Shown here in pieces: positions 1 through 10,049 of a DNA stretch of 64,000 nt. Source of the stretch: Candidatus Poribacteria bacterium (lineage in GTDB: Bacteria > Poribacteria > WGA-4E > WGA-3G); contig JAPPES010000007.1 of assembly GCA_028824125.1 (NCBI GenBank), positions 1-64,000 of the forward strand, written 5' to 3'. The notes under the pieces are model-generated. The model did not search any database. It was not told the DNA's origin and was given only the letters and a program-made list of their open reading frames with translations. The position numbers and the translations under genes are program-made. The stretch's first letter is position 1, and each line of letters opens with the position of its first letter.

Positions 1-13
1 TATGAATCATGGC

Positions 14-55
14 GAATGCCATACGCGCATTCGTCTTTAGGCATTCCCCGCCTCC
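14..55 (+). repeat. Palindromic repeat, GAATGCC/GGCATTC family
   Basis: Arms GAATGCC (14-20) and GGCATTC (40-46) flank a 19-nt loop and are followed by CCCGCCTC. The same arms and CCCGCCT tail recur near 56248 and 62792 with a 5-nt loop, so this looks like a longer-looped member of a dispersed hairpin repeat family. No gene is seen in bases 1-133. Confidence 0.6.
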
Positions 56-133
56 CAGCGTTATGGTATGAGGATTGTTGTTCATTGAGCTGTCCACATA
101 TTTTCGGATTTTACTATAATTCTATATCGCCAA

Positions 134-1255
134 TTAATGAACCTCACCAAATTCCAGTCCGACTCGGATAGCAGAACCTTCATTTGCATAGGAAAAAGCG
201 TCATTAATATGGTCAAACGAGAAGGTATCAGAGATGATTTTATGGAACGGATACTTATCTCGTGTCCTGCTCAGGAAATCAAGCGCACGTGGAATTACCC
301 ACGGTTCATAAACAATCACACCTCGAATTACTTTACTACACCGAACAATATTGCCAGGGTCAATTTCGGTTGGAAATCCGAGATTGATATTACCGATCCA
401 GAGATAACGTCCGCCCCATCGGAGCATTCCTACACCTTCGGTGAGTACTTTCGGAGAACCGACAAATTCTGCGACAAGATCGGCACCGATGCCGCTTGTC
501 CGGCCAAGCACGTAATCAACACGTTCACCCATTTCAGATTCATCAACGTTGAGCGTATAATCCGCGCCAAACTCCTGTGCAAGCATAAGACGTGCAGGAA
601 GCCGATCAAGAACAATGATTTGACCTGCACCCATCTCCCTTGCCACCGCGGTCGCATAAAGCCCGAGCCCACCAGCACCTTGGATAACAACCGTATCCCC
701 AAGTGTGATACCGATCTGATGGAGTCCGTAGATAACTTCCGATAAAGCACAGTTGATAGGGGAAACAAGCGTGTCCGGTAGTTCATCAGGCACTTTAAAA
801 ACCCAATGCCCTGCTTTCATGTAGTAGTATTCACCATAAGCACCGTGGAAATGTGGATGCTGTTCGCTTGAGACACCGAGCCAATCTCTGTAGCGGTTCG
901 GACATCCGGGTTTTCCGTTGAGACACATCCAACAGCGTTGGCACGGTTTGAAATAGGAATAGACAATTCGGTCACCTTCAGTTAGTGGTTGTCCGATACT
1001 GTCAACTTGCACATTACGTCCCATCGCTTCAATCGTGCCGATCATTTCATGCCCCAGCACTTGCGGGATACCACTTGTAATTTTGGGACCGTGTCCTCGC
1101 CAAAAATGTAGATCAGAACCACAAATATTCGCCATTCGGATTCGGACGAGCATATCGTCCGGTGTCACGGATGGAATCGGATATTCCCTAAATTCTAACG
1201 GCGTTTGTGGTTGTGTAAAGATTGCTACTTTGCCGGTTCTCATGGAAACTTTCAC
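134..1255 (-). CDS. Zinc-binding alcohol dehydrogenase, MDR superfamily
   Basis: Predicted NAD(P)-dependent, zinc-containing dehydrogenase of 373 aa, the usual length for the family. The N-terminal GroES-like half carries the catalytic-zinc cysteine in NICGSDLHF, the GHE motif in VLGHEMIGT, and a cluster of four cysteines (CQRCWMCLNGKPGC) typical of the structural zinc lobe. The Rossmann half has the glycine-rich GAGGLGLYATAVA. Substrate cannot be read from sequence; threonine/sorbitol-type and other polyol dehydrogenases share this layout. It is followed on the same strand side by unrelated secreted proteins, so neighbours do not help. Confidence 0.9.
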   Translation of the reverse strand: MKVSMRTGKVAIFTQPQTPLEFREYPIPSVTPDDMLVRIRMANICGSDLHFWRGHGPKITSGIPQVLGHEMIGTIEAMGRNVQVDSIGQPLTEGDRIVYSYFKPCQRCWMCLNGKPGCPNRYRDWLGVSSEQHPHFHGAYGEYYYMKAGHWVFKVPDELPDTLVSPINCALSEVIYGLHQIGITLGDTVVIQGAGGLGLYATAVAREMGAGQIIVLDRLPARLMLAQEFGADYTLNVDESEMGERVDYVLGRTSGIGADLVAEFVGSPKVLTEGVGMLRWGGRYLWIGNINLGFPTEIDPGNIVRCSKVIRGVIVYEPWVIPRALDFLSRTRDKYPFHKIISDTFSFDHINDAFSYANEGSAIRVGLEFGEVH

Positions 1256-1301
1256 TGGATAAGTTTAGGATTCTCGCGTTATCTCAAACTACAATACCTT
1301 T

Positions 1302-1712
1302 TTAGTATTCATCAAAATTGACGACCCTCCACTGTCCGTCAATATTTTCAGTCGTAATCACAACTTTTCGGGTATGCGTTGTTTTGCCGCCACGATTTTT
1401 GATTGTCAATTGATAGTTAAATAATACGTGTGTTACGTTTTCGACTTCACTTGACGTTTCTTTTCCGGTCTGTTTATATTCCATTTTCGGCATTTCGGGG
1501 GCAGGGTCGCCTGGCGCACGCACCTCTTGCAATCGTCCTATTTCGGCTTCCAACATCTCTGTGGCAAGTCCAGAGGTTAACTGGAGGGCTGCTTCTTGGT
1601 TAGCAAGTTTGTAATAATTATAGATAAAATCTTCAGTGACTGCTTGCGGGGTATTCCTGTTTGAACACGCTACTAACAACAAGATGGTAAGGATGGCGTA
1701 TCGTGGTTTCAT
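1302..1712 (-). CDS. Small lipoprotein, NTF2-like fold suspected
   Basis: 136-aa protein with a lipoprotein signal peptide: ILTILLLVAC gives a lipobox with the acceptor Cys at about residue 16. The rest resembles small DUF4878/lumazine-binding (NTF2-like) lipoproteins: an early helix (TEDFIYNYYKLAN), then beta strands ending in DGQWRVVNFDEY. It starts 4 nt after the phosphodiester glycosidase-like gene ends, so the two are almost certainly cotranscribed and both are exported. Function unknown; the NTF2-like call rests on the pattern only. Confidence 0.75.
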   Translation of the reverse strand: MKPRYAILTILLLVACSNRNTPQAVTEDFIYNYYKLANQEAALQLTSGLATEMLEAEIGRLQEVRAPGDPAPEMPKMEYKQTGKETSSEVENVTHVLFNYQLTIKNRGGKTTHTRKVVITTENIDGQWRVVNFDEY

Positions 1713-1716
1713 GTGC

Positions 1717-3096
1717 TTACTTTTCTTTAGTGCGGATCATCGCTACGTTGAAAATAGGTCTTTCAAAAGGGTGTGCAGGACGGTTCACAATTTTGCCCAA
1801 TGCCCACAAAGCGGAGGAACTACCACCATCAAAGTTAATAGCGTGTTCGATCCCAATATCATTGAAAAAATCTGCCATTTGATAAAGAGTCATTCCCATG
1901 CTATATCCGGGTTCTCTGCCATCAATAACAATTAGAAACAGCTTCTCATCGCTAAACCCTAAAGCGCTCCGGGGATGCCGATGTGCAGCGTTGCTGTGTC
2001 TGTAAGCACTACTGTTTCTGCCTTGTGCAAAATCAATTAATTCCGGTTCAATTTCTCCATTTCGTAAAAGGCGTAAATTTCCACCGATGCCTTCCTGAAT
2101 TGTTTGCCATTTTTCAGGCGTAAGTGCAATATCCAAAATACCAGTCGTAGAGTCGGTAATTTCTCGGTACCAGCGGGGTCCCAAGCGCGGTTCTATAGCC
2201 AGAACAACCCCATCAGACGGAATAGGACTGTCTCCGCGTGGATTGACTGCGGTCACGACAAAACGACTCGTGTATTTCCCGGTGAGTGGAAGCGTCAGTT
2301 CTTTAAGAGTGAATTCATAGCATCGTCTTGTTAAAGTTGACCTTCCAAAACGAGGTGTGTAAAGCACTACCGAACACGATGAATCGCAGATTTGGTTAAT
2401 CGCGTCTATCGCAAGGGTTTCTTTGCCAATGCGAAGTTTGCCGTTTAATTGAACCGCATCTAAGCGGAATTCACCATCTGGCGTAACTCCAAAACTTGTT
2501 TCACCCCAGGGTGAAGGTGGTGAATAGCCCCATCTATCAATCAATTTGGGAATACTAATGAGTTCACCTGCTTGAATATAGAGGTTGAAAATCATGCCGC
2601 CGCGCCCATAACTGTCTCCACGAATTCCGAAACTCCCGTTTACACCCGCCAGAGGTAGTATTCCTTTTTTTCTGAGCTTTCTCGTAGCTCCTGTGACAGT
2701 TTCACGCCCGAGGATTTGGGAGTTTGCAAGTGCCACATCAAATCTAAGGTTTTTGGCATCACGGTCCATCTCTGCTACGTAAACGACAGCACCACCCACC
2801 CAAGAATAGCGGTAAAGTCGAAACCCGTCGGGCCATCGTCTTGTATCAAGGGCATCTCTGCGTCTAACAGAATTTGGCAGTGTTTCCTTTGCCTTAACCT
2901 TAATAAGTTTTGGCTGTACTTCTTTAATAGGTTTTGGCTGTGCTTCTTTCACATCAACCTGAGTGGTGGATGGCTGGAACACCTCTTTCTCAAAAACCTG
3001 TACAGCATTAATGACTAAAATGAAAAGCAGGAGAAGTCCACATATAGCAATCAACTTAGGCAGAGGGTTTCGGTAATTATTTTCTGTGTACATCAA
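1717..3096 (-). CDS. Phosphodiester glycosidase family protein (NAGPA-like)
   Basis: 459-aa exported or anchored protein. Residues about 11-30 form one hydrophobic segment (signal anchor), followed by a Lys/Pro/Glu-rich linker with repeated KPIKEVQPKLIK. The C-terminal 330 residues look like the DUF2233/phosphodiester glycosidase domain related to the mammalian uncovering enzyme: GVNGSFG early, LIVIDGREPGYSMGMTLYQMADFF, and the hallmark NFDGGGSSALW near the end. Such enzymes hydrolyse sugar-phosphodiester bonds in the envelope. It overlaps nothing and leads a two-gene unit with the lipoprotein downstream. The substrate is not deducible. Confidence 0.82.
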   Translation of the reverse strand: MMYTENNYRNPLPKLIAICGLLLLFILVINAVQVFEKEVFQPSTTQVDVKEAQPKPIKEVQPKLIKVKAKETLPNSVRRRDALDTRRWPDGFRLYRYSWVGGAVVYVAEMDRDAKNLRFDVALANSQILGRETVTGATRKLRKKGILPLAGVNGSFGIRGDSYGRGGMIFNLYIQAGELISIPKLIDRWGYSPPSPWGETSFGVTPDGEFRLDAVQLNGKLRIGKETLAIDAINQICDSSCSVVLYTPRFGRSTLTRRCYEFTLKELTLPLTGKYTSRFVVTAVNPRGDSPIPSDGVVLAIEPRLGPRWYREITDSTTGILDIALTPEKWQTIQEGIGGNLRLLRNGEIEPELIDFAQGRNSSAYRHSNAAHRHPRSALGFSDEKLFLIVIDGREPGYSMGMTLYQMADFFNDIGIEHAINFDGGSSSALWALGKIVNRPAHPFERPIFNVAMIRTKEK

Positions 3097-3347
3097 ATTT
3101 ACCTACATTCGTGTTAGTGATAGACGTCTCTTTTCCTATGACAGAGATTATGCATTCGTTCCATTTCGAAAAGTTTGTTACCATAACGCTGCGTCCCAGA
3201 ACTATTCTCAATTATAACTGATTTTTTTCTATATTGCAAAGAGTTTATTGGGTAAGTCGCGAAGCTCGGAGGGGGTTACTGGTGCTTCTCTATTCAACTG
3301 GAAATGCGTATCTATAAGGCAGTATAAGCTGTGTTTCGCTTCAAGAA

Positions 3348-3635
3348 TCATTCAGATTGTTTAGGTTGAACTATTTTGTATTTGACCTCACCAGGTTTGA
3401 CATAACCAAACCTTTTTCTGACAAGACGTTCTTTGGTTAAGGTATCATTTTTTAGCAGTTCAACACGCTGCTTGCGTTGATCGCGCTCGGTTTGCAGCTC
3501 TTGTATCTCTGCTTGATACCCTTTCTCATCGATTTGCGCTTGTTGCCAGTCTTTATAACCGCGCATGAATTGTCTAACGCTGACTATCAACAAAGCTAAT
3601 GCGATAATAAGTAGGATTGCGCGAAGAATACGCAT
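3348..3635 (-). CDS. FtsB/DivIC-like septum formation initiator
   Basis: 95-aa bitopic protein: one N-terminal membrane helix (residues about 4-21), then a coiled coil (QAEIQELQTERDQRKQRVELL) and the family-like end with EERLVRKRFGYVKPGE-type sequence (here TKERLVRKRFGYVKPGEVKY). FtsB/DivIC proteins bridge FtsL/FtsQ in the divisome. It sits 65 nt downstream of enolase on the same strand, an arrangement also seen in proteobacteria, which supports the call. Divergent from E. coli FtsB, hence no symbol. Confidence 0.78.
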   Translation of the reverse strand: MRILRAILLIIALALLIVSVRQFMRGYKDWQQAQIDEKGYQAEIQELQTERDQRKQRVELLKNDTLTKERLVRKRFGYVKPGEVKYKIVQPKQSE

Positions 3636-3700
3636 AAAGCCGACCTTTAAAAAAGAATATTTGAGGAAGCACAGACACTGTACTAATATGAAACAGGAGT

Positions 3701-5044
<1,344 letters not shown>

Positions 5045-5094
5045 CTAATACAATTGTATCATATCCATATTCATATTCAGATTTTTAAGCCACA

Positions 5095-5790
5095 CTATTC
5101 CTCAATAACGGCATCAGCAAGCAAATATGCCGATGCCAAAAAGATAAGACTTGAGCCTACCAACATTCCCAGCCAGAATCTGTCTTCCAACCCGCCAGTC
5201 ACTAAAATAGAGACAGTACATTTTGTGCCGCCCATAATAATTGGAATGACAAGCGGCAGAAGAATGACAGAGAGTAGACTTTCACCACCATTTGTGCTTG
5301 TAGACATACCTGCTAACAGCACACCGACAGCACAAAAACCGAGCGTGCCGATACTCAGCACACCAAGCAATTTCAAAAAAATGCCCACCGTCACATCATC
5401 AAATAGCTCAAAGAATTGAAGTGCGATAGGTGTAATAACAATTTCCAATAGAAATAGGAAAACAACGTTGCTAACGACTTTGGATAGGTAAACATGGCTT
5501 GCATCAACACCGGTAAGACGAATGCCGTGTAACGCACCGTGTGATCGTTCTATTGTGAATGAACGGTTTAAGGTAATAATTCCTGCAAAAACAAATGCTG
5601 CCCACAGGACACTCGCGGTTAATTTTCCACGTTCAGTCTTTTCGGTAGGAAATTCCGGTCCAAACGCAAAAGCAAAAATGAGGACAACAAGTACGCTAAA
5701 AACAAAAATTAATGCCAGCGTCTCCTTTGAGCGGAATTGAAGCCCAAGGTCTTTACGGATCAACGCGGCAATCTGACGAAGTGCCTTCAT
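5095..5790 (-). CDS. ccmB: Heme exporter membrane protein CcmB
   Basis: 231-aa polytopic membrane protein with about six hydrophobic segments. It begins with the family-typical cytosolic start (ALIRKDLGLQFRSKETL), followed by ERSHGALHGIRLTGVDASHVYLSKV. CcmB is the permease partner of CcmA in System I cytochrome c maturation. It begins 7 nt after ccmA, so CcmA and CcmB are one unit, but they are 6 kb away from ccmEFH and no CcmC is present in the window. Confidence 0.93.
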   Translation of the reverse strand: MKALRQIAALIRKDLGLQFRSKETLALIFVFSVLVVLIFAFAFGPEFPTEKTERGKLTASVLWAAFVFAGIITLNRSFTIERSHGALHGIRLTGVDASHVYLSKVVSNVVFLFLLEIVITPIALQFFELFDDVTVGIFLKLLGVLSIGTLGFCAVGVLLAGMSTSTNGGESLLSVILLPLVIPIIMGGTKCTVSILVTGGLEDRFWLGMLVGSSLIFLASAYLLADAVIEE

Positions 5791-5797
5791 GTTTGTC

Positions 5798-6511
5798 TCA
5801 ATTTGAAGTGGTGTCTATCAACCTCTCTTCGTATAAATGTAGTAACGTCTCTACTTCAATTTCACCTTTTTTTGCGATCTCTTCCAATTCCCCATTTATC
5901 ATAAAGAAAAACCGTGTGCCTACAAGATATCCCAACTCTGTGTTATGTGTTGTAATGAGAATACTCTTGCCATCCTGCCGTTCTTGTGTGATACGATCTA
6001 TCGCAAACTGCTTAGCAGATGCATCAAGTCCAGAGAAAGGTTCATCAAGAAGCAGAATTGAAGGGTGATGGAGAAGGGCTCTGGCAATCATAAAGCGCTG
6101 CGTCATACCCCGTGAAAAGATATGAAGTGGTTCGTGCAAAAAACGTTGTAAACCGACTTCAGCAAGAAGTGTTTTGCAGCGGTTTTCTAAATCATTGATG
6201 CCGTACATCTGTCCGAAAAACTTGAGATTCTCAAATGGGGTCAATGTGGAATAAGCTAAATGCTCATGGACAATTACTCCTAAAGTTTTTCGGACTTGTG
6301 CGTAGTCGGCAATGGCATCCATGCCTTCAATATCAAGCTTTCCAGATGTTGGACGTAGCAAAGTCGCAAGTATTTTGATGAAAGTCGTTTTGCCTGCACC
6401 GTTGGGGCCAAAAATTGCTACTACTTCTCCAGGGTTAATCGTGAGATTAACGTTTTTGACAATCGTACGGTGTCCAAAATTCTTTGTGATCTGAGAAGCG
6501 TTAAGGCGCAT
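5798..6511 (-). CDS. ccmA: Heme exporter ATP-binding protein CcmA
   Basis: 237-aa ABC ATPase. Walker A is GPNGAGKTT (residues about 35-43), the signature loop is FSRGMTQRFMIARALL, Walker B is ILLLDEPFSGLDAS, and a switch His is in ITTHNTE. Together with the adjacent CcmB this identifies CcmA, the ATPase that drives release of holo-CcmE in System I. A lone ATPase of this type could be assigned to other exporters, but the CcmB neighbour settles it. It is separated from korB by a terminator. Confidence 0.92.
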   Translation of the reverse strand: MRLNASQITKNFGHRTIVKNVNLTINPGEVVAIFGPNGAGKTTFIKILATLLRPTSGKLDIEGMDAIADYAQVRKTLGVIVHEHLAYSTLTPFENLKFFGQMYGINDLENRCKTLLAEVGLQRFLHEPLHIFSRGMTQRFMIARALLHHPSILLLDEPFSGLDASAKQFAIDRITQERQDGKSILITTHNTELGYLVGTRFFFMINGELEEIAKKGEIEVETLLHLYEERLIDTTSN

Positions 6512-6543
6512 AGTATGTAGAAAAATTTGTAATTCTGGCGGAT

Positions 6544-6579
6544 AAACAAAAAGAAAAGGGCAGGTATTCTACCTGCCCT
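6544..6579 (-). terminator. Rho-independent terminator after korAB
   Basis: A perfect 10-bp stem (AGGGCAGGTA, 6557-6566, with TACCTGCCCT, 6570-6579) with a 3-nt loop. Read on the minus strand it is followed by a T-rich run (TTTTCTTTTTGTTT). It lies just past the korB stop codon and before ccmA, so it isolates the oxidoreductase operon from ccmAB. Confidence 0.88.
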
Positions 6580-6591
6580 AACCGTTTCATT

Positions 6592-7524
6592 TTACATCAT
6601 GCGCTTGATAATTGCAGCACCCTGTTCGGGAGTAACACCAAGAGGTTGATGTGCCATAGGCCCATTTTCCAAAACGGGTTCCATCTGATCTAAGGATGAG
6701 CGACTTGTGTCATGGTAGAACAACCCAAGCTGCGTTTCATGGCCGTCCTTAACCGCTTGCTCAAGTGCCGCAGCCTTATCACCTGTGTCGTGATCTTCAA
6801 GAACATTGACTCGCTCTTTCCAATAATCGAATATTTTAAACTCCCCTTTATCTTTCCATGTTACACAAGGACTGATAACATCAATAAAGGCAAATCCTTT
6901 GTGCTGCATCCCGTTGTACATTAATTCAGCAAGGTGTTTTCCGTCAGAACTAAATGCTCTTGCGACATACGTAGCACCTCCGACAATCGCCATCGCGACC
7001 GGATTGAGTGGTGTTTCTATATTACCGAACGGCGTGCTATAGGTTTGCTCACCAATTTGCGTCGTAGGTGAGGCTTGACCTACGGTCAACCCATAAACCT
7101 CATTGTTCATCACAATATAGAGTAGGTCAACATTTTTCCGCATCGTATGAATGAAATGGTTGCCGCCGATGCCGTATCCATCTCCATCACCACCTGTGAC
7201 AACCACATTCAATTCATGGTTAGCAAACTTAGCACCTGTAGCTACGGCAAGCGCTCGCCCATGCAGCGTGTGCATGCCGTAAGTACGGATGAAGCCAGGG
7301 AGATTAGAGGAACACCCGATTCCACTAACGGTAAGATGATCATGATTGCCACGACCACATTTTGCATAAGCATTTTGCAACGCATTCAGTACACCGAAAT
7401 CACCACAACCGGGACACCAATCGGGATTAACATCACCTTTAAAATCTTTCGCTGTGGGAGCCCCTTTAATAGGTCTTTCTCTTTTTGTGGGAGCCCCTTT
7501 AATAGGTCTCTCTTTTTTTGCCAT
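6592..7524 (-). CDS. korB: 2-oxoacid:ferredoxin oxidoreductase, beta subunit
   Basis: TPP-binding beta subunit, 310 aa from the chosen start. WCPGCGDFGVLNAL and GIGCSSN supply cysteines of the [4Fe-4S] site, and GGDGDGYGIGGNHF is the TPP/Mg motif (GDG). With KorA it oxidatively decarboxylates a 2-oxoacid (2-oxoglutarate most likely) to acyl-CoA with reduced ferredoxin. I place the start at the second in-frame ATG (7524), because AAAGGAGG abuts the first ATG at 7533 and is properly spaced from the second. The N-terminus holds a tandem repeat of an 11-residue unit (ERPIKGAPT twice) absent from usual KorB proteins. Confidence 0.93.
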   Translation of the reverse strand: MAKKERPIKGAPTKRERPIKGAPTAKDFKGDVNPDWCPGCGDFGVLNALQNAYAKCGRGNHDHLTVSGIGCSSNLPGFIRTYGMHTLHGRALAVATGAKFANHELNVVVTGGDGDGYGIGGNHFIHTMRKNVDLLYIVMNNEVYGLTVGQASPTTQIGEQTYSTPFGNIETPLNPVAMAIVGGATYVARAFSSDGKHLAELMYNGMQHKGFAFIDVISPCVTWKDKGEFKIFDYWKERVNVLEDHDTGDKAAALEQAVKDGHETQLGLFYHDTSRSSLDQMEPVLENGPMAHQPLGVTPEQGAAIIKRMM

Positions 7525-7542
7525 CTGATTCATCCTCCTTTG

Positions 7543-9330
7543 TTAAACAACAATTTCTTGGTATGGAACATAGAGTTCTGTTTTACCGATTAAAAGTTCA
7601 CGAGTTCCGTCAACAATGTGGTGCGGCATAAATGGTTCGCCATCATACTTACGGATATGCCCATCTGCTTTAAAGCCTGTTTCTCCACGCAAGAACCGAG
7701 CAAACTGACCTGTGTAGTTGCATTCAACAATAATTGCATGCCCTGATTTTGCTAATACTTCGTTGACAGCATCTTCGTCCATCGGATAGAGCCATTTGAA
7801 TTGAATATGGTTAGTTACGATGCCATCTTTAGTTAAAGTCTGTGCCGCTTCAGAAATCACACCGTGTGTTGAACCCCATCCAATGAGTGTAATTTCCGCA
7901 TCTTCAGGTCCTTCAAGCGTTGGCGGTGGGAGAAGTTCAACGATACCGTCCATCTTCCGTTGCCGTTTCTCCATGATGTCGCGCCGCTTATGTGGATTCG
8001 TAAATTCATCACTAATTAGCCCACCATCTTCATCGTGATCATCAGTAGCAACCACGTGCACGTGACCTGGAGTGCCCGGAATGGCACGGGGTGAAATTCC
8101 ACTGTCCGTAATCTGGTAGCGTAGGTATTCGCCATCTGTTTGGCCAAGCTCAGTGATCATCTCACCACGGTCAATTTTCGGTTGCCAGTTGATGGAATCA
8201 GGATCAAACGTTGTAAAACCCATTGCGAGTGTGAGATCGGACAGGACCATACCGGGGCATTGGAACTTGTCAACAAGATTAAAAAGTTCGGGAATAGTGT
8301 GAAAGCCATCCATGATACTGGTGGGCGCAACGATAATTTTTGGAAAATCGCCTTGGCTGGCACCGAGGAGTTGCCACAAGTCACCCTGTTCCGTTTTTGT
8401 AGGCAAACCTGTAGAGGGGCCACCACGTTGAACATTAATAACAACGATCGGAATTTCCATCATCGCTGCACTGCCGATCGCTTCAGACATGAGGGCGAAA
8501 CCTCCTCCTGAAGTAGCACACATTGCACGGCATCCAGCGTGTGCAGCACCTATGACCATGTTGATAACACTAATTTCGTCTTCACACTGGCGGACCATAA
8601 TACCGAGGTCACGGGCGTTGTCTGCCATCCATTTGAGAACACCTGTTGAGGGACTCATCGGATAAGCACTGTAGAACTTAACACCCGCGGCTGCACCTCC
8701 CATTGCCATTGCCCCATTACCTTCGGTAAAGGCAAGGTCAAGTTCGCGCTTTTCTGCCTTAGTGTCAAATGGCGTGAAGTGTTCAGATGCATAATCGTAA
8801 CCGGCTCTCGCAGCAGCAATATTTGCGTCTACGACTTCCTGCCCTTTACGTTTGAGGAATGTAAGGGTAATGATGTCCTCAAGGACCTTTAAGTCACCAC
8901 CTACTAAATTGAGAGCAACACTGAACGTACAAATGTTCAACATTCTCTTTTTTCTATCAGGGTCGCCAGTTAACTCTTTGTAAGAAATAGGACACAATTG
9001 AATGTCGTCTCGTTCCGGTGCCTGTTTTCTGACATCATCACTATTATAGATCAGTGCGCCGCCGGGTCTGACATGCGGAAGATGTTTTTCTAAACTGTTT
9101 CGATCAAGGGCAATGATAAGGTCAATCTTGTCACCGTGGTTGGCAACTGGATCTGAACTAATTCTGACGGTAAGGAAGGTGTGACCGCCGCGTATAAGGG
9201 ATTGATAAGCACTATAGGTATAAACATGTAGACCGTGCCGGGCAAAAATTTGGCTCATGCTTTTCCCAACGGTGTCTATACCTTGCCCGGGTGCCCCTCC
9301 TACAGCGATTACAAAATCGTACTTAGCCAT
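7543..9330 (-). CDS. korA: 2-oxoacid:acceptor oxidoreductase, alpha subunit fused to gamma domain
   Basis: 595-aa protein with the gamma domain first (residues about 1-190, GGAPGQGIDTVGKSM and SLIRGGHTFLTVRIS) and the pyrimidine-binding alpha domain after it (from about 200; YPMSPSTGVLKWM, TSGGGFALMSEAIG, QRGGPSTGLPTKTEQGDL), then domain II (ITLIGWGSTHGVISEA). This gamma-alpha fusion is the standard KorA architecture. It is cotranscribed with korB, which begins about 18 nt downstream. The complex is cytosolic and feeds ferredoxin reduction in the TCA cycle or its reverse; the direction is not readable. Confidence 0.93.
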   Translation of the reverse strand: MAKYDFVIAVGGAPGQGIDTVGKSMSQIFARHGLHVYTYSAYQSLIRGGHTFLTVRISSDPVANHGDKIDLIIALDRNSLEKHLPHVRPGGALIYNSDDVRKQAPERDDIQLCPISYKELTGDPDRKKRMLNICTFSVALNLVGGDLKVLEDIITLTFLKRKGQEVVDANIAAARAGYDYASEHFTPFDTKAEKRELDLAFTEGNGAMAMGGAAAGVKFYSAYPMSPSTGVLKWMADNARDLGIMVRQCEDEISVINMVIGAAHAGCRAMCATSGGGFALMSEAIGSAAMMEIPIVVINVQRGGPSTGLPTKTEQGDLWQLLGASQGDFPKIIVAPTSIMDGFHTIPELFNLVDKFQCPGMVLSDLTLAMGFTTFDPDSINWQPKIDRGEMITELGQTDGEYLRYQITDSGISPRAIPGTPGHVHVVATDDHDEDGGLISDEFTNPHKRRDIMEKRQRKMDGIVELLPPPTLEGPEDAEITLIGWGSTHGVISEAAQTLTKDGIVTNHIQFKWLYPMDEDAVNEVLAKSGHAIIVECNYTGQFARFLRGETGFKADGHIRKYDGEPFMPHHIVDGTRELLIGKTELYVPYQEIVV

Positions 9331-9539
9331 CTTGGCTCCTTTCTAATTCTAAGCAATTTGTTCAATCTATTAACTATTTTATTAATTCGTGCCTTCTTTC
9401 GTAAAATTTCCTTTGTCAACAATCCTAATATTCTTCTTTATATAATTATACAATATTTACAAATCGTTTTCAAGTTTTATTTTAATCCAGCGAATTTACC
9501 TAATGTCCACAAGAGTATTAACTTCCAGAACACCAAGTC

Positions 9540-10049
9540 CTATATACCCGTACCACCTATCATAGTGTGCCTATTCAGGTTCGCTGTAGCCATATCCCAC
9601 TGTGCAACGACAACCTGTCGCGGCAATTTTCCCGCCTCCCAATAATACTCCAGCACATCACGCCTCTGATATTTTTGCAGCAATGAAACAAGTGTTAGTG
9701 AAAAGCCTTCAGGGGAAATCAGAAATGAATAAAAAGGTTGGGCAATACGACTGTAACCCAGAAGTTGTGAAAGGTGTGCAAGCGTGAGTTTAGTGTTTTT
9801 ACATTCCACAAAAACTAAATCTGTTGGTTCGTTAGGATGATGCACAAATCCAACAACATCAACCTTGATATTCCACGTAACCCATTCTGAGGGGAAATTG
9901 CCTTTGTTATATGTGCTAAGGAAACGAGAGATTGACTTTTGAGAAAGTTCATAAACCTCAATATGTGCCTTTTTGAAGCGGTCCTTTAGAAAATTCTCCA
10001 ACCACTTGCAAACATCAGGGTACATATCCTTTTCAGATTTATATTTCAT
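9540..10049 (-). CDS. PD-(D/E)XK nuclease-like protein
   Basis: 169-aa protein with a restriction-nuclease-like core: an early acidic helix (EKDMYPDVCKWLENFL), Asp64 in KVDVVGF, then Glu82-x-Lys84 in FVECKN, followed by a helix with Gln (AHLSQLLGYSR), matching the D...ExK-Q pattern of the PD-(D/E)XK fold. It overlaps the 3' end of the LAGLIDADG-fold gene by 11 nt, indicating translational coupling, and is last in a cluster with a DNA methyltransferase. I infer that it is the cleavage subunit of a restriction-modification system. Alternatively it could be a Holliday-junction-type or repair nuclease. Confidence 0.65.
   Translation of the reverse strand: MKYKSEKDMYPDVCKWLENFLKDRFKKAHIEVYELSQKSISRFLSTYNKGNFPSEWVTWNIKVDVVGFVHHPNEPTDLVFVECKNTKLTLAHLSQLLGYSRIAQPFYSFLISPEGFSLTLVSLLQKYQRRDVLEYYWEAGKLPRQVVVAQWDMATANLNRHTMIGGTGI

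Noticed and set aside
137-745. 202-codon plus-strand frame opposite the MDR dehydrogenase
   Set aside because: Fully antisense to a well supported gene; no family similarity and no ribosome site.
9235-9645. 136-codon plus-strand frame between korA and the nuclease-like gene
   Set aside because: Overlaps two minus-strand genes and translates to a Phe/Ile/Asn-rich product typical of AT-rich noncoding DNA.
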